A DNA stretch of 64,000 bases from Robbsia betulipollinis (GCF_026624755.1 NZ_JAPMXC010000001.1:124001-188000); one strand, 5' to 3'. Positions 9,083 through 18,300 are shown, counted from the stretch's first letter. Notes: generated by a model not told the origin, from the sequence alone. Numbers and translations: made by a program.

Positions 9083-10228
9083 ATGAATTTCCCCCTACGA
9101 CTCGAACCCCGTCCGACGCCCTCGCGCGCGATGCGGCTGGCCGCGCCCGTCATCGCGGCGCTGCTCACCGCGGCCATCGGCTGGCTCGTGTTCGGCCTGG
9201 CGAACCAGGCGCCCGCGCTGGCGATGCGGACCTTCTTCATCGCGCCCCTGACGAACGTCAATGGGTGGTCCGAACTGCTGATGAAGGCGTCGCCGCTTTG
9301 CCTGATCGCGCTGGGCCTGGCGCTCAGCTACCGCGCTGGCGTGCTCAACATCGGCGCGGAAGGGCAGATGCTGCTGGGCGGCATCGCCGCGAGCGGCGTC
9401 GCGATCCATTTCGATCAAAGCGCGAGCCACTGGGTGCTGGCGTCGATGGTGCTCGCCGGGGTTGCCGGCGGCATGGCCTGGGCGGCGATTCCCGCGCTGC
9501 TCAGGAACCGTTTCGGCACCAACGAAATGCTGGTCAGCCTGATGCTGACGTATGTCGCCGCGCAATTGTTGATCTATCTGGTGAGCGGACCCTGGCGCGA
9601 TCCGCAGGGCATGAATTTCCCGCTGTCCGAGATGTTTGCCGACAACGCGCTCTATCCCCGTCTGTACGGCGACTGGCACTGGGCCTTCTGGCGCGGGACC
9701 CGCCTGAATGCGTCGGTGCTGCTGACCGCGTGCGCGGTGCCGGTGGTCTGGGTGCTGATGCGCAGGAGCTTCATTGCCTACCGTCTCGCGGTGGGCGGCA
9801 CGGCCCCGCTCGCGGCGCGGTACGCGGGCTTCTCGCCGCGCAGCGCGGTGTGGTTCACGATGCTGGTGAGCGGCGCGCTCGCCGGCCTGGCGGGCGCCGG
9901 CGAAGTGGCCGGACCGATCGGGCAGTTGCAGGCCGGCTGGTCGCCCGGCTATGGCTTCACCGCGATCATCGTCGTCTTCGTCGGGCGCCTGCATCCGGTG
10001 GGCATCGTGCTCGCCTCCCTGCTGATGGCATTGCTGTATCTGGGTGGGGAAGCGGTGCAGACCACGCTGCAATTGCCGCAGGCGATCAGCGGCGTCTTCC
10101 AGGGGCTGCTGCTGTTCTGCCTGCTGGGCTGCGACCTGTTCGTGCGCTTTCGGCTCGTCAGGCGCCCCGCGCCGCATGGCGTCGGCACGGCGATCGCTAC
10201 CCCCGCCACCCAGGAGACCGTGCGATGA
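9083..10228 (+). CDS. ABC importer permease 1 (purine/nucleoside type)
   Basis: A 381-aa inner-membrane permease with multiple hydrophobic segments. AGVLNIGAEGQMLLGG is the conserved motif of the BPD_transp_2 family, which serves nucleoside and purine importers. FRNxFGTNE-like text (RNRFGTNEMLVSLMLTYVA) is typical of the larger of the two permeases. A GTG at 9059 in frame is a possible alternative start. It lies 93 bp after the ATPase gene and overlaps the next permease gene by ATGA, so the two are translationally coupled. Confidence 0.9.
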   Translation: MNFPLRLEPRPTPSRAMRLAAPVIAALLTAAIGWLVFGLANQAPALAMRTFFIAPLTNVNGWSELLMKASPLCLIALGLALSYRAGVLNIGAEGQMLLGGIAASGVAIHFDQSASHWVLASMVLAGVAGGMAWAAIPALLRNRFGTNEMLVSLMLTYVAAQLLIYLVSGPWRDPQGMNFPLSEMFADNALYPRLYGDWHWAFWRGTRLNASVLLTACAVPVVWVLMRRSFIAYRLAVGGTAPLAARYAGFSPRSAVWFTMLVSGALAGLAGAGEVAGPIGQLQAGWSPGYGFTAIIVVFVGRLHPVGIVLASLLMALLYLGGEAVQTTLQLPQAISGVFQGLLLFCLLGCDLFVRFRLVRRPAPHGVGTAIATPATQETVR

Positions 10229-11154
10229 ACGTCACCCAAGCCAGCGATCTGGCCGCGAGCGCGGTGACCGCCGCGATTCCCCTGATGTTCGCCGGCCTCG
10301 GCGAGGTGGTGACCGAGAAGTCCGGCGTCCTCAACCTGGGCGTCGAGGGCATGATGCTGATGGGTGCGGTGACCGGCTTCGCGGTCACCGCCGTCAGCGG
10401 CCAGCCCTGGCTCGGCTTCACCGCCGCGCTGCTTGCCGGCGCCGCGATGGCCCTGCTGTTCGCTTTCGTGAGTCTGACGCTGCAGGCCAACCAGGTGGCC
10501 GCGGGCCTGTCCCTGACGATCTTCGGCATCGGTCTGTCCGCCTATGTCGGCAAACCCTATACCTCCGCCACGCTCGCCGCGCAGGTCGCAAGCTGGCCGA
10601 TTCCCGGTTTGTCGGCGCTGCCGGTGCTCGGCCCCGCGCTGTTCAGTCTGACGCCGCTCGGCTATCTCGCATTCGCGCTGTTCGGCGTGGTCGGCTGGTT
10701 TCTGTATCGCACCCGTGCCGGCCTGACCCTGCGTTCGATCGGCGAGTCCCCCGAGGTCGCGCATGCGATCGGCCTGCCGGTGACGGGGATCCGCTATGGC
10801 GCGACGCTGTTCGGCGGCGCGATGGCCGGTCTGGGCGGCGCCTATTACTCGGTCGTCTATCTGCGTCTGTGGCAGGAACAACTCGTCGCCGGGCGCGGCT
10901 GGATCGCGCTCGCGCTGGTGGTATTCGCCACCTGGCGGCCGGGCCGCCTGCTGTTCGGCGCGCTCTTGTTCGGCGTGCTCATGGCCCTGCAGTTCTACGC
11001 CCAGGCGGCGGGCATGCCGGTGCCGCCGCCGTTCCTCGCCATGCTGCCGTATCTGGCGACGGTCGTCGTGCTGGTGCTGATTTCGCGCAATGCCACGACC
11101 GCGCGCCGCCATGCGCCGGCGGCGCTCGGCAAGCCTTTCTTCCCGTCCAGCTGA
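10225..11154 (+). CDS. ABC importer permease 2 (purine/nucleoside type)
   Basis: A 309-aa inner-membrane permease, the smaller partner. It carries the family motif SGVLNLGVEGMMLMGAV near the N-terminus and a conserved GRGWIALALVVFATWRPGR segment near the C-terminus. The start ATG overlaps the stop of permease 1 (ATGA). Together with the duplicated ATPase and the binding protein it forms the standard 1 ATPase + 2 permeases + 1 BMP lipoprotein-like arrangement. Confidence 0.9.
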   Translation: MNVTQASDLAASAVTAAIPLMFAGLGEVVTEKSGVLNLGVEGMMLMGAVTGFAVTAVSGQPWLGFTAALLAGAAMALLFAFVSLTLQANQVAAGLSLTIFGIGLSAYVGKPYTSATLAAQVASWPIPGLSALPVLGPALFSLTPLGYLAFALFGVVGWFLYRTRAGLTLRSIGESPEVAHAIGLPVTGIRYGATLFGGAMAGLGGAYYSVVYLRLWQEQLVAGRGWIALALVVFATWRPGRLLFGALLFGVLMALQFYAQAAGMPVPPPFLAMLPYLATVVVLVLISRNATTARRHAPAALGKPFFPSS

Positions 11155-11204
11155 TGTCCTTTTCCATTCCCACGCGCGCACCGCTTCTTCCACGGAAACA
11201 CACC

Positions 11205-12296
11205 ATGAAAAAAACCCGAATCAGCGCCTGTCTCGTCAGCATGCTGGCTTTTTGTGCGGCAGCCGCACCGTCTTGGTCGCAGGCCGCGGGCGACCCGCCG
11301 GGCGTCGCGTTCGTCTACCTGACCAACCCGGGCGACGCCGGGTGGACCTATGCGCATGACCGGGGCGCGAAGGAGGTCGAGGCGGCCTTCGGCAACAAGA
11401 TCAAGGTCACGCGCGTGGAAAGCGTGCCCGAGTCGGCCGACTCCGAGCGCGTGTTTCGCGATCTCGCGAACAAGGGCAACAAGATCATCGTCGGCACCAG
11501 CTTCGGCTATCAGGATTTCGAGATGAAGGTGGCGCGCGATTTCCCGGATACCGTGTTCGAGCACGCGACCGGCTACAAGCGGGCGAAAAACTTCGGTACC
11601 TACGATATCCGCATGTACCAGGGCGCCTATCTCGCCGGCGTCATCGCCGGACAGGTGACGAAGAGCAATGTGCTCGGTTTCGTCGGCTCGGTGCCGGTGC
11701 CGGAAGTGGTCCGCAACATCAATGCGTACACGCTGGGCGCGCGCTCGGTGAATCCGAAGATCCATACGAAAGTGGTCTGGGTGAACAGCTGGTTCGACCC
11801 GGGCAAGGAAAAGCAGGCGGCCGAAGCGTTGATCGGGCAGGGCGCGGACGTGCTGTTGCAGAACACCGATTCGAGCGCGACGCTGCAAACCGCCGCGGAG
11901 AAGCATGTGCACGCATTCGGCTGGGATTCGGACATGAAGTCGTTCGGGCCGTCTGCGCATCTGGGTTCGGTCGTCGGCCACTGGGGCGTGTATTACAAGG
12001 CGCTGATCCAGCAGGTGCTCGACGGCAAGTGGCAGTCCACGCCGGTCTGGTGGGGCATGTCGCAACAGGCGCTGGATCTGGAGGACATCAATACGGCCGT
12101 GGTGCCGGCCGCCTCGCAACAGGCGGTGGTCGAGCGGCGTAACGCCATGACCAGCGGTCAGTTCGACCCCTTCGCCGGTCCCATCAAGGATCAGGGCGGC
12201 GCGGTCAAGGTCGCGGCGAACGCGAAGCTCAGCGATGCCGACCTGCAGCGCATGAACTGGTATGTCGACGGTGTCGACGGCGTTCTGCCGAAGTGA
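11205..12296 (+). CDS. BMP-family periplasmic purine/nucleoside-binding protein
   Basis: A 363-aa substrate-binding protein of the BMP (basic membrane protein/PnrA-like) family. The N-terminus (MKKTRISACLVSMLAFCAAAA) is a Sec signal. The mature part begins with the family opening VAFVYLTNPGDAGWTYAHDRG and contains GTSFGYQDF, MYQGAYLAGVIAG and GFVGSVPVPEVVRNINAY. Members bind nucleosides or purine bases. The surrounding urate and guanine genes favour a purine-base ligand; this is inference. The gene is 50 bp after permease 2 and 43 bp before hpxO, on the same strand. Confidence 0.9.
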   Translation: MKKTRISACLVSMLAFCAAAAPSWSQAAGDPPGVAFVYLTNPGDAGWTYAHDRGAKEVEAAFGNKIKVTRVESVPESADSERVFRDLANKGNKIIVGTSFGYQDFEMKVARDFPDTVFEHATGYKRAKNFGTYDIRMYQGAYLAGVIAGQVTKSNVLGFVGSVPVPEVVRNINAYTLGARSVNPKIHTKVVWVNSWFDPGKEKQAAEALIGQGADVLLQNTDSSATLQTAAEKHVHAFGWDSDMKSFGPSAHLGSVVGHWGVYYKALIQQVLDGKWQSTPVWWGMSQQALDLEDINTAVVPAASQQAVVERRNAMTSGQFDPFAGPIKDQGGAVKVAANAKLSDADLQRMNWYVDGVDGVLPK

Positions 12297-12339
12297 ACCG
12301 GTTTTTCAACGCCGCCGACGCCAGACGGGAGAACGGCTC

Positions 12340-13518
12340 ATGAAACCGCTTGAGGTGATCGTTGTCGGCGCCGGCATGGGGGGCCTGAGCTGCGCGCTCG
12401 CGCTGCAACGGCAAGGTCATTCGGTGCGCGTCTACGAACGCACGGCCGAACTGCGCCCGGTCGGCGCGGCGATCTCGATCTGGCCCAATGGCGTGAAGAT
12501 CCTGCGCGCGCTGGGGCTGGGCGCGGCGATCGACGCGGCCGCCGGACAGATGACGCGCATGAGCTATCGCGACCGCGATGGCGCGCTGCTGACCGCCTTC
12601 TCGTTGCAGCCTTTGTACGAACGCGCCGGCGAGATCGCGCGGCCGATCGCACGCACCGCGCTGCAACGCATCCTGCTGGATGCCGTGGCGGCGGTGGCGC
12701 CGGTGCGGCTTGGCACCGCGTGCAGCGGCTTCACGCAGCGCGCGGACGGCGTCACCGTCGCTTTCGCCGACGGCAGCGAGGACCGGGCGGATCTGCTGGT
12801 CGTCGCCGACGGCAGCCGTTCGCGTCTGCGCGATGCCGTGGTCGGACGCGCGGTGCCGCGCACCTACTGCGGCTATGTGAACTGGAACGGCCGGGTTCCC
12901 GTCGCGCCCGAACTGGGCGCGGCCGACGAATGGACGCAGTTCGTCGGCGACGGTCAGCGCTTGTCGCTGATGCCGATGGGAAACGGGCAGTTCTATTTCT
13001 TCTTCGATGTGCCGCTCGCGCAGGATCGCATCGACGCGGCGCCGGCGCAGGGCACGGGCTACCGCGACGAACTCGCCGCGCATTTCGCCGGCTGGGCCGC
13101 GCCGGTGCAGCAATTGATCGCGCGGCTCGATCCGGATACCGTCGCGCGGGTGGCGATCCACGACACCGCGCCGCTCGACTCGCTGGTGAACGGACGCATC
13201 GCGCTGCTCGGCGATGCCGCGCATGCGATGTCGCCGGATCTGGGGCAGGGCGGGTGCCAGGCGATCGAGGATAGCTGGGTGCTCGGCGAACAACTGGCGG
13301 CCAGCGATGGCGACGTGCGCGCGGCCCTCGCGGGCTACGATGCGGCGCGCGCCGCGCGAGTCGCCTCGATCGTCACGCGGGCCCGGGCGCGCGCCCGGGT
13401 GATACACGGGCAGGACCCCGCGTCGACGGCGGCCTGGTATGCGGAACTCGCGCAGGAAGACGGGGAGGCGATCATCGCCGGCCTGTACAAAACGGTGAGC
13501 GGCGGGCCGCTGCGATAG
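12340..13518 (+). CDS. hpxO: FAD-dependent urate hydroxylase
   Basis: A 392-aa group A flavoprotein monooxygenase. It has the N-terminal dinucleotide motif VGAGMGG, the ADGSRSRLR (DG) motif and GDAAHAMSPDLGQGG for FAD. The segments RTYCGYVNWNGRVP and GNGQFYFFFDVP match HpxO urate hydroxylases, which use NADH and O2 to make 5-hydroxyisourate from urate. This assignment is supported by HIU hydrolase and OHCU decarboxylase in the same cluster. The ATG follows a GGGAGAACGG site and lies 43 bp after the binding protein. A general salicylate-hydroxylase-like role is less likely. Confidence 0.9.
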   Translation: MKPLEVIVVGAGMGGLSCALALQRQGHSVRVYERTAELRPVGAAISIWPNGVKILRALGLGAAIDAAAGQMTRMSYRDRDGALLTAFSLQPLYERAGEIARPIARTALQRILLDAVAAVAPVRLGTACSGFTQRADGVTVAFADGSEDRADLLVVADGSRSRLRDAVVGRAVPRTYCGYVNWNGRVPVAPELGAADEWTQFVGDGQRLSLMPMGNGQFYFFFDVPLAQDRIDAAPAQGTGYRDELAAHFAGWAAPVQQLIARLDPDTVARVAIHDTAPLDSLVNGRIALLGDAAHAMSPDLGQGGCQAIEDSWVLGEQLAASDGDVRAALAGYDAARAARVASIVTRARARARVIHGQDPASTAAWYAELAQEDGEAIIAGLYKTVSGGPLR

Positions 13519-13653
13519 CGCGCGGTCCGGCAGGTCCGTGCCCAGGCTGGCCGGAGCACGGGCGTCGATGCCGGCCGCGCCCGGCACGATTCGCCACGGG
13601 CTGGTACGCTGGCATTCCACCTTTCCCTCCACCGGACGCAAGGAACCGCTGCC

Positions 13654-14529
13654 ATGAGCCAATCGTCGGATTACACACCGCCCAGGGTCTGGGCCCAGAA
13701 CAAGGACGCCGGGGGCCGCTTCGCCAACATCAATCGACCGGTCTCGGGTGCGACGCACGACAAGGAACTGCCGGTAGGCCGTCATCCGCTGCAACTCTAC
13801 TCGCAGGGAACCCCGAACGGGGTGAAGGTCACGGTGATGCTCGAGGAATTGCTGGCGCTGGGCCGGCGCGGCGCGGAATACGATGCCTGGCTGATCCGCA
13901 TCGGCAAGGGCGACCAGTTCGGGAGCGGTTTCGTCGCGGTCAATCCGAATTCCAAGATTCCCGCCCTGGTCGACCTCAGCGGTGCGAATCCGATCCGGGT
14001 TTTCGAATCCGGATCGATCCTGCTGTATCTCGCCGAAAAATTCGGCGCCTTCCTGCCGACCGAGCCTGGCGCACGTGCCGAATGTCTGTCGTGGCTGTTC
14101 TGGCAGATGGGCAGCGGACCCTATCTTGGCGGTGGCTTTGGCCACTTTTATGCGTATGCGCCCACGAAGATCGAATATGCGATCGATCGTTTCGCGATGG
14201 AGGTGAAGCGTCAGCTCGACGTGCTCGACAAGCAACTCGAGCGCCACGAATACGTGGCGGGCGGCGAATACACCATCGCCGACATGGCGATCTGGCCCTG
14301 GTACGGCAGCCTGGTGAAAGGCTGGCTTTACGAGGCGGCCGAGTTTCTCGCGGTGCATGACTATCGCCACGTGCAGCGTTGGGCCGACGCGGTCGGCGCG
14401 CGTGCGGCGGTGCAGCGGGGCCGGATGGTCAATCGCCTGTCGGGCGAACCGTCCAGTCAACTGCACGAGCGGCACGACGCCGCCGACTTCGATACCCGCA
14501 CGCAGGACAAGCTGAGCGCGCCGGAATAG
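13654..14529 (+). CDS. yghU: GST-fold disulfide-bond oxidoreductase, YghU-like
   Basis: A 291-aa glutathione S-transferase of the Nu/YghU class. It starts with the characteristic PPRVWAQNKDAGGRFANINRP and continues with HPLQLYSQGTPNGVKVTVML, a thioredoxin-fold domain, then an all-alpha domain with GGEYTIADMAIWPWYG. YghU-type enzymes bind two glutathiones and reduce disulfides or organic peroxides. YghU-like genes often sit with purine/urate genes; here it follows hpxO by 135 bp. Its role in urate breakdown is not established. It may handle the H2O2 or reactive intermediates produced by the flavoenzyme. Confidence 0.93.
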   Translation: MSQSSDYTPPRVWAQNKDAGGRFANINRPVSGATHDKELPVGRHPLQLYSQGTPNGVKVTVMLEELLALGRRGAEYDAWLIRIGKGDQFGSGFVAVNPNSKIPALVDLSGANPIRVFESGSILLYLAEKFGAFLPTEPGARAECLSWLFWQMGSGPYLGGGFGHFYAYAPTKIEYAIDRFAMEVKRQLDVLDKQLERHEYVAGGEYTIADMAIWPWYGSLVKGWLYEAAEFLAVHDYRHVQRWADAVGARAAVQRGRMVNRLSGEPSSQLHERHDAADFDTRTQDKLSAPE

Positions 14530-14779
14530 GGTCGCCCGCGGGAGCCGGGGAAGCGGTGCCGTTGCCGCCGGGAAGATCCCGGCGATCGATGCTCAGGTGT
14601 TGTTCTGACGTGCCTGGTCGCGCCGGCGTTTGTTTTATTGCACGAGTCGACCGATAATTGGGTCCGCATGCGCCTTCGCAGGTGCTTTGGCAACCCGGCA
14701 TTCGCGCTCATGGTCCGGTCGCGCGCGGCCGAGTCGCACCGAAGCGCAACGGTATCGATCAACACAACAGGAGAAGCGG

Positions 14780-15259
14780 GTGGGCAAACAGTCAATTGAA
14801 GATGCGATCCGGGTACGGGCGTATCACCTGTGGGAGGACGATGGCCGCCCCGCGGGTCGAGCCGATGAATATTGGGAAAAAGCCCGGACACTCGTCGAAG
14901 CGGCGCAGACCGCCGGATCCGCCGAACCGGCGCAGGGTGCCGATGCGCCGCTGAAGGGTGCCGGCAGGAAGAAGCACGCCGCGATCGCAAGCGATGCTGC
15001 CGCCGCGGTGGGAAAGCCGTCGCCGGCCGCACCGTCGCCGGCCGCAGCCAAGCGCGCTGCGCCGAAGCGTGCGGCAGTGTCTGCCGCGCCGGTCGAGGAG
15101 GCGGCTGGCGGGAAGGCGGCGCCAGCGACCAAGCCGGCGGTGAAGGCGCCCGTGAAGACGGTGGCCAAAACCGCCGCGAAATCCGCATCGAGCGAGGCGG
15201 CCAAGCCCGCGCGGAAAACCGCGACGGCGACGGCTGCGAAGAAAACGAAGACGGCGTGA
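14780..15259 (+). CDS. DUF2934 protein with histone H1-like Ala/Lys/Pro tail
   Basis: A 159-aa protein starting at a GTG preceded by a clear AGGAGAAGCGG ribosome site. The first 45 residues are a DUF2934 unit (IRVRAYHLWEDDGRP, then ADEYWEKARTLV), a short helical domain common in Burkholderiales and rhizobia. From about residue 75 the chain is almost only Ala, Lys, Pro, Ser and Thr, like histone H1-type nucleoid proteins, so nonspecific DNA or polyanion binding is plausible. The frame is open upstream to 14630 but the GTG with its site is a better start. No partner gene is evident. Confidence 0.8.
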   Translation: MGKQSIEDAIRVRAYHLWEDDGRPAGRADEYWEKARTLVEAAQTAGSAEPAQGADAPLKGAGRKKHAAIASDAAAAVGKPSPAAPSPAAAKRAAPKRAAVSAAPVEEAAGGKAAPATKPAVKAPVKTVAKTAAKSASSEAAKPARKTATATAAKKTKTA

Positions 15260-15754
15260 TTCAGCGGTTTCGCCGCTTGCACGGACGGCGGGTCGCGCAT
15301 TTCGCCGCGGCCGCTGCCGGCAGGCGTACCGGAATGGATGCGTCTTCGCCCGCGACGTAGCGGCATGGCGTGCCTGCGCCGCCCGGGCCGTATTTTCGCG
15401 AATGCGGCGCCAACCCAGCGAAGCGATGGGATGATGACGGCGAACGCCCGCACGTTCGTCGGCGGGCACCGTCGCGCGTGCGACGTCGCTGCGCTGCCAG
15501 GCAACGCCCGCCGCCCTTGCATATAGCGTGGCGCTGATAGTCGGCATCAGCCTGGCACGGCCCATTTTCAATGGGAAATGATATCGTTTTGCGCATCCGA
15601 AGAGGATATCGCCGCGCGCGAATCCGTTCTGCGAAGCTGCTCCGCGAATCTGTTCCGCGAATCTGTTCCGATACCCCGGTTTTTTCCTTCGACCAAACCT
15701 GAATGCGCGAGCCGGGCGGTTTTTCCATCGCGGCGCCGCAGAGATCTGCCCCCT
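15260..15754. other. 495-bp spacer before guanine deaminase, with 13-bp direct repeats
   Basis: No gene was recognised. Two adjacent perfect copies of CCGCGAATCTGTT occupy 15642-15654 and 15655-15667, with a degenerate relative just upstream. The guaD frame is open back to 15578, so part of this spacer could be translated if an upstream start is used. The promoter of guaD-uraD is expected here, perhaps near the ATGATATCG patch at 15578-15590. Confidence 0.4.
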
Positions 15755-17071
15755 ATGCAACCCACCGCCTACCGCGCAAGCATCCTGACCTTCACCGACG
15801 ACCCTTTGCAGGGCGATCATGCCCTGACCTACGAGCCGGACGGACTGCTCGTCGTCGATGCACAGGGCATGGTCGCCGCCCGCGGGTCCTACCACACGCT
15901 GGCGGCCACGGTGGCCGACGGGACGACGATACGCGACTACCGGGACCGTCTGATCGTGCCGGGTTTCATCGATACGCACGTGCATTATCCGCAGATCGAC
16001 ATCGTCGGTTCGCCGGCCGAAGGCTTGCTGCCCTGGCTCGACACCTACACGTTCCCTGCCGAGCGCCGGTTCGGCGATCCCGCGCATGCCGCCCGGACCG
16101 CGCGCTTCTTCGTCGATCAATTGCTGGCCTGCGGCACGACCACCGCGGTGACGTGGTGCACCGTCCATCCCGGGTCCGTCGATGCGATGCTGGGCGAAAG
16201 CCGGCGGCGCAATCTGCGGATGATCGCGGGCAAGGTCATGATGGATCGCAACTGCCCGGACTACCTGCGCGATACCGCGCAATCCGCCTACGACGACAGT
16301 GCAGCGCTGATCGCACGCTGGCACGGCACCGAGCGGCAGCATTACGCCATCACGCCGCGTTTCGCGCTGACGTCGAGCGAGGCCCAGCTCGACGCCTGCG
16401 CCACGCTGGCGCGCGAACACCCGGATGTCTTCGTCCAGACGCACGTCGCGGAAAATCTCGACGAGATTCGCTGGGCCGCGGAACTGTTTCCGGCGCACCG
16501 CAGCTATCTCGACGTCTACGATCGGCTCGGGCTTCTGCGTCCGCGCGCGATCTATGGCCACTGCATCCACCTGGACAAGGCGGACCGGCGGCGGATGGCG
16601 GAGACCGGCGCGGTGGCCGCGCATTGTCCGACGTCGAACCTGTTTCTCGGCAGCGGCCTCTTCGATTTCGCCGCGAGCGACGCGGCGGGGCTGAAAATCA
16701 CGCTCGGGACCGACGTCGGCGGCGGCACCTCGCTATCGATGCTGCAGACGATGAACGAGGCGTACAAGGTCGCGCGCATGGGCGGCACGCATTTGAGCGC
16801 ATCGCGCATGTTCTATTTCGCGACGCTGGGCGCGGCGCGGGCGCTGCGGCTCGACGACCGCATCGGCACGCTTGCGCCCGGCGCCGAGGCGGACTTCATC
16901 GTCCTCGATTCTGCCGCCACGCCGTTGCTCGCGCATCGCGCGGCGCGCGCGCAGTCTCTCGAGGAAACGCTGTTTGCCCTGGCGATGCTTGGCGACGATC
17001 GCGCCGTGGCTGCGACGTACGCGGCCGGCGCATGCGTGCATCGTCGCGACGCCAGCGGGAGCGCGTCATGA
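15755..17071 (+). CDS. guaD: Guanine deaminase
   Basis: A 438-aa metal-dependent amidohydrolase that deaminates guanine to xanthine. It has the metal motif PGFIDTHVHYPQ near residue 70, then GSPAEGLLPWLDTYTFPAE, the CGTTT segment, the ITPRFALTSS strand, VQTHVAEN, IYGHCIHLD with metal His, and GTDVGGGTSLSM with the catalytic Asp. All are guanine deaminase signatures. ATG 15755 is used although the frame is open upstream. It overlaps uraD by ATGA, so the two are translationally coupled. It feeds xanthine toward urate, but the xanthine dehydrogenase is not in this window. Confidence 0.95.
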   Translation: MQPTAYRASILTFTDDPLQGDHALTYEPDGLLVVDAQGMVAARGSYHTLAATVADGTTIRDYRDRLIVPGFIDTHVHYPQIDIVGSPAEGLLPWLDTYTFPAERRFGDPAHAARTARFFVDQLLACGTTTAVTWCTVHPGSVDAMLGESRRRNLRMIAGKVMMDRNCPDYLRDTAQSAYDDSAALIARWHGTERQHYAITPRFALTSSEAQLDACATLAREHPDVFVQTHVAENLDEIRWAAELFPAHRSYLDVYDRLGLLRPRAIYGHCIHLDKADRRRMAETGAVAAHCPTSNLFLGSGLFDFAASDAAGLKITLGTDVGGGTSLSMLQTMNEAYKVARMGGTHLSASRMFYFATLGAARALRLDDRIGTLAPGAEADFIVLDSAATPLLAHRAARAQSLEETLFALAMLGDDRAVAATYAAGACVHRRDASGSAS

Positions 17072-17598
17072 GCACGACCCTGCCGATGCTGAACGCCATG
17101 CCGGAAGCGGTATTCGTCGCCACGCTCGGTACGATCTTCGAGCATTCCCCCTGGGTGGCGGCGGCGGTGAGCGCCCGACGACCGTTCGCGAGCGTCGCAG
17201 ACCTGCACCGCGACATGTGCACGGCGGTCGCGGGCAGCAGCCCGGCGCAGCGTCTGGCCCTGATCGCCGCGCATCCGGAACTGGGCGCGGCAATGACGCG
17301 CAAACAACCGTTGAGCGTCGAATCCGCCGGGGAACAGGCCGGTGCGGGACTTGACCGGAACGATGCGCCCGAAGCGGCGCAACTCCTTGCCCTGAACGCC
17401 CGATACCGCGCACGTTTCGGCATGCCCTTCGTGCTCGCCGTGCGCGGTTACGATCGGCGCGGCATCATCGACAACCTGCACGCACGCCTCGGCCATTCAC
17501 TGGAAGAGGAAAGCGATGAGTGCCTGCGCCAGATCTATCGTATCGCGCGGTTCCGGCTCGACGACCTGATCGTCGACATGCGTCAGGGTCTGGTTTAA
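17068..17598 (+). CDS. uraD: 2-oxo-4-hydroxy-4-carboxy-5-ureidoimidazoline (OHCU) decarboxylase
   Basis: A 176-aa OHCU decarboxylase, the enzyme that turns OHCU into S-allantoin after HIU hydrolase. Visible hallmarks are AAHPELG (catalytic His69), the Ser-x-x-Glu-Gln pair at 86-90 followed by AGAGLD, LNARYRARFGMPFVLAVRG (110-127) and the QIYRIARFRL helix with the conserved Arg. Length matches the bacterial family. It is coupled to guaD by a 4-bp ATGA overlap. With hpxO and hiuH it completes urate to allantoin in this region. Confidence 0.95.
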   Translation: MSTTLPMLNAMPEAVFVATLGTIFEHSPWVAAAVSARRPFASVADLHRDMCTAVAGSSPAQRLALIAAHPELGAAMTRKQPLSVESAGEQAGAGLDRNDAPEAAQLLALNARYRARFGMPFVLAVRGYDRRGIIDNLHARLGHSLEEESDECLRQIYRIARFRLDDLIVDMRQGLV

Positions 17599-17700
17599 TC
17601 CGCCTGCCGCCGCCGACATTCGCTGTCGGACGCCGACGGGCGGCATTACCCGTCGTTTTCGCTTATCGGCGGCGCTTCCGCCACCGCCGGGCGTTCCCGC

Positions 17701-17988
17701 TTATTCCGCAGCCGGTACGGTGCTTGCCGGCGTGCCCGTCTTCTTCGACGCACGATGCCGACGCGTCGTCGTCGACTTCTTCTTGTAATCGTCCACCGGT
17801 GGTGAATACGACGAGTTCGCGCTGGTGCCCGGGCTCATCGTGGTCGTGGCGTTCGCACCGTTCGGCGGCGTGGCGCCGGTGCTTTGCGCGAAGGCGGCGG
17901 GGCTGAGCGCGACGCTCAGGATCGCGAGCGCGGTACCTGCTGCAACCGTGGCGATGGCCCTGTACGCAGGCGTCATTTTCTTGTTCAT
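17701..17988 (-). CDS. Small exported protein of unknown function
   Basis: A 95-aa protein with a good GGAGAAAATCGG ribosome site. The N-terminal hydrophobic stretch and ALSPAAFAQS junction form a Sec signal peptide. The mature part is Ser/Thr/Asn/Pro-rich, followed by a basic cluster (YKKKSTTTRRHRASKK). No known domain was recognised. It is convergent with uraD and could be a periplasmic or surface polypeptide. Confidence 0.65.
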   Translation of the reverse strand: MNKKMTPAYRAIATVAAGTALAILSVALSPAAFAQSTGATPPNGANATTTMSPGTSANSSYSPPVDDYKKKSTTTRRHRASKKTGTPASTVPAAE

Positions 17989-18300
17989 CCGATTTTCTCC
18001 ATAGCGCGATTGATAAGAATGCGGACAATCACGACGCTGTTTGTCCGCGTCTTCGAGTGTACGGAATTTTCGCGTTTCACGGGGGAACGCATCGCGTGAT
18101 CTTGCGGTTCATCAGCGTGACGAGGCGCGGCACGGCATTCGGTTCGGTGTGCTGCGCGATCGCCCGGGAATCCGGGAGACGCGACGGTCCGTCCCATCCC
18201 TTCATGCGTCGCGCGCGTCGTATGGTACGGTTTCGATTTCCGCCAGGCCCCGGGCGCAGTCCGGCGCGTCGCGGGAATCAACCGAACTGGGAGAGCGTCA
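17989..18300. other. 312-bp intergenic region between divergent genes
   Basis: It separates the leftward small exported protein from the rightward reductase gene and should carry both promoters. The stretch around 17995-18065 is moderately AT-rich. No RNA gene, repeat or further ORF with a plausible ribosome site was recognised. Confidence 0.35.

Noticed and set aside
9265-10224. Upstream extension of the permease 2 frame into permease 1
   Set aside because: The extension is out of frame with permease 1 and reads as Arg-rich noise; the permease 2 family start is at 10225.
12229-14475. Minus-strand frame of 748 codons opposite hpxO and the YghU-like gene
   Set aside because: Antisense shadow of two recognised enzymes, no protein-family text.
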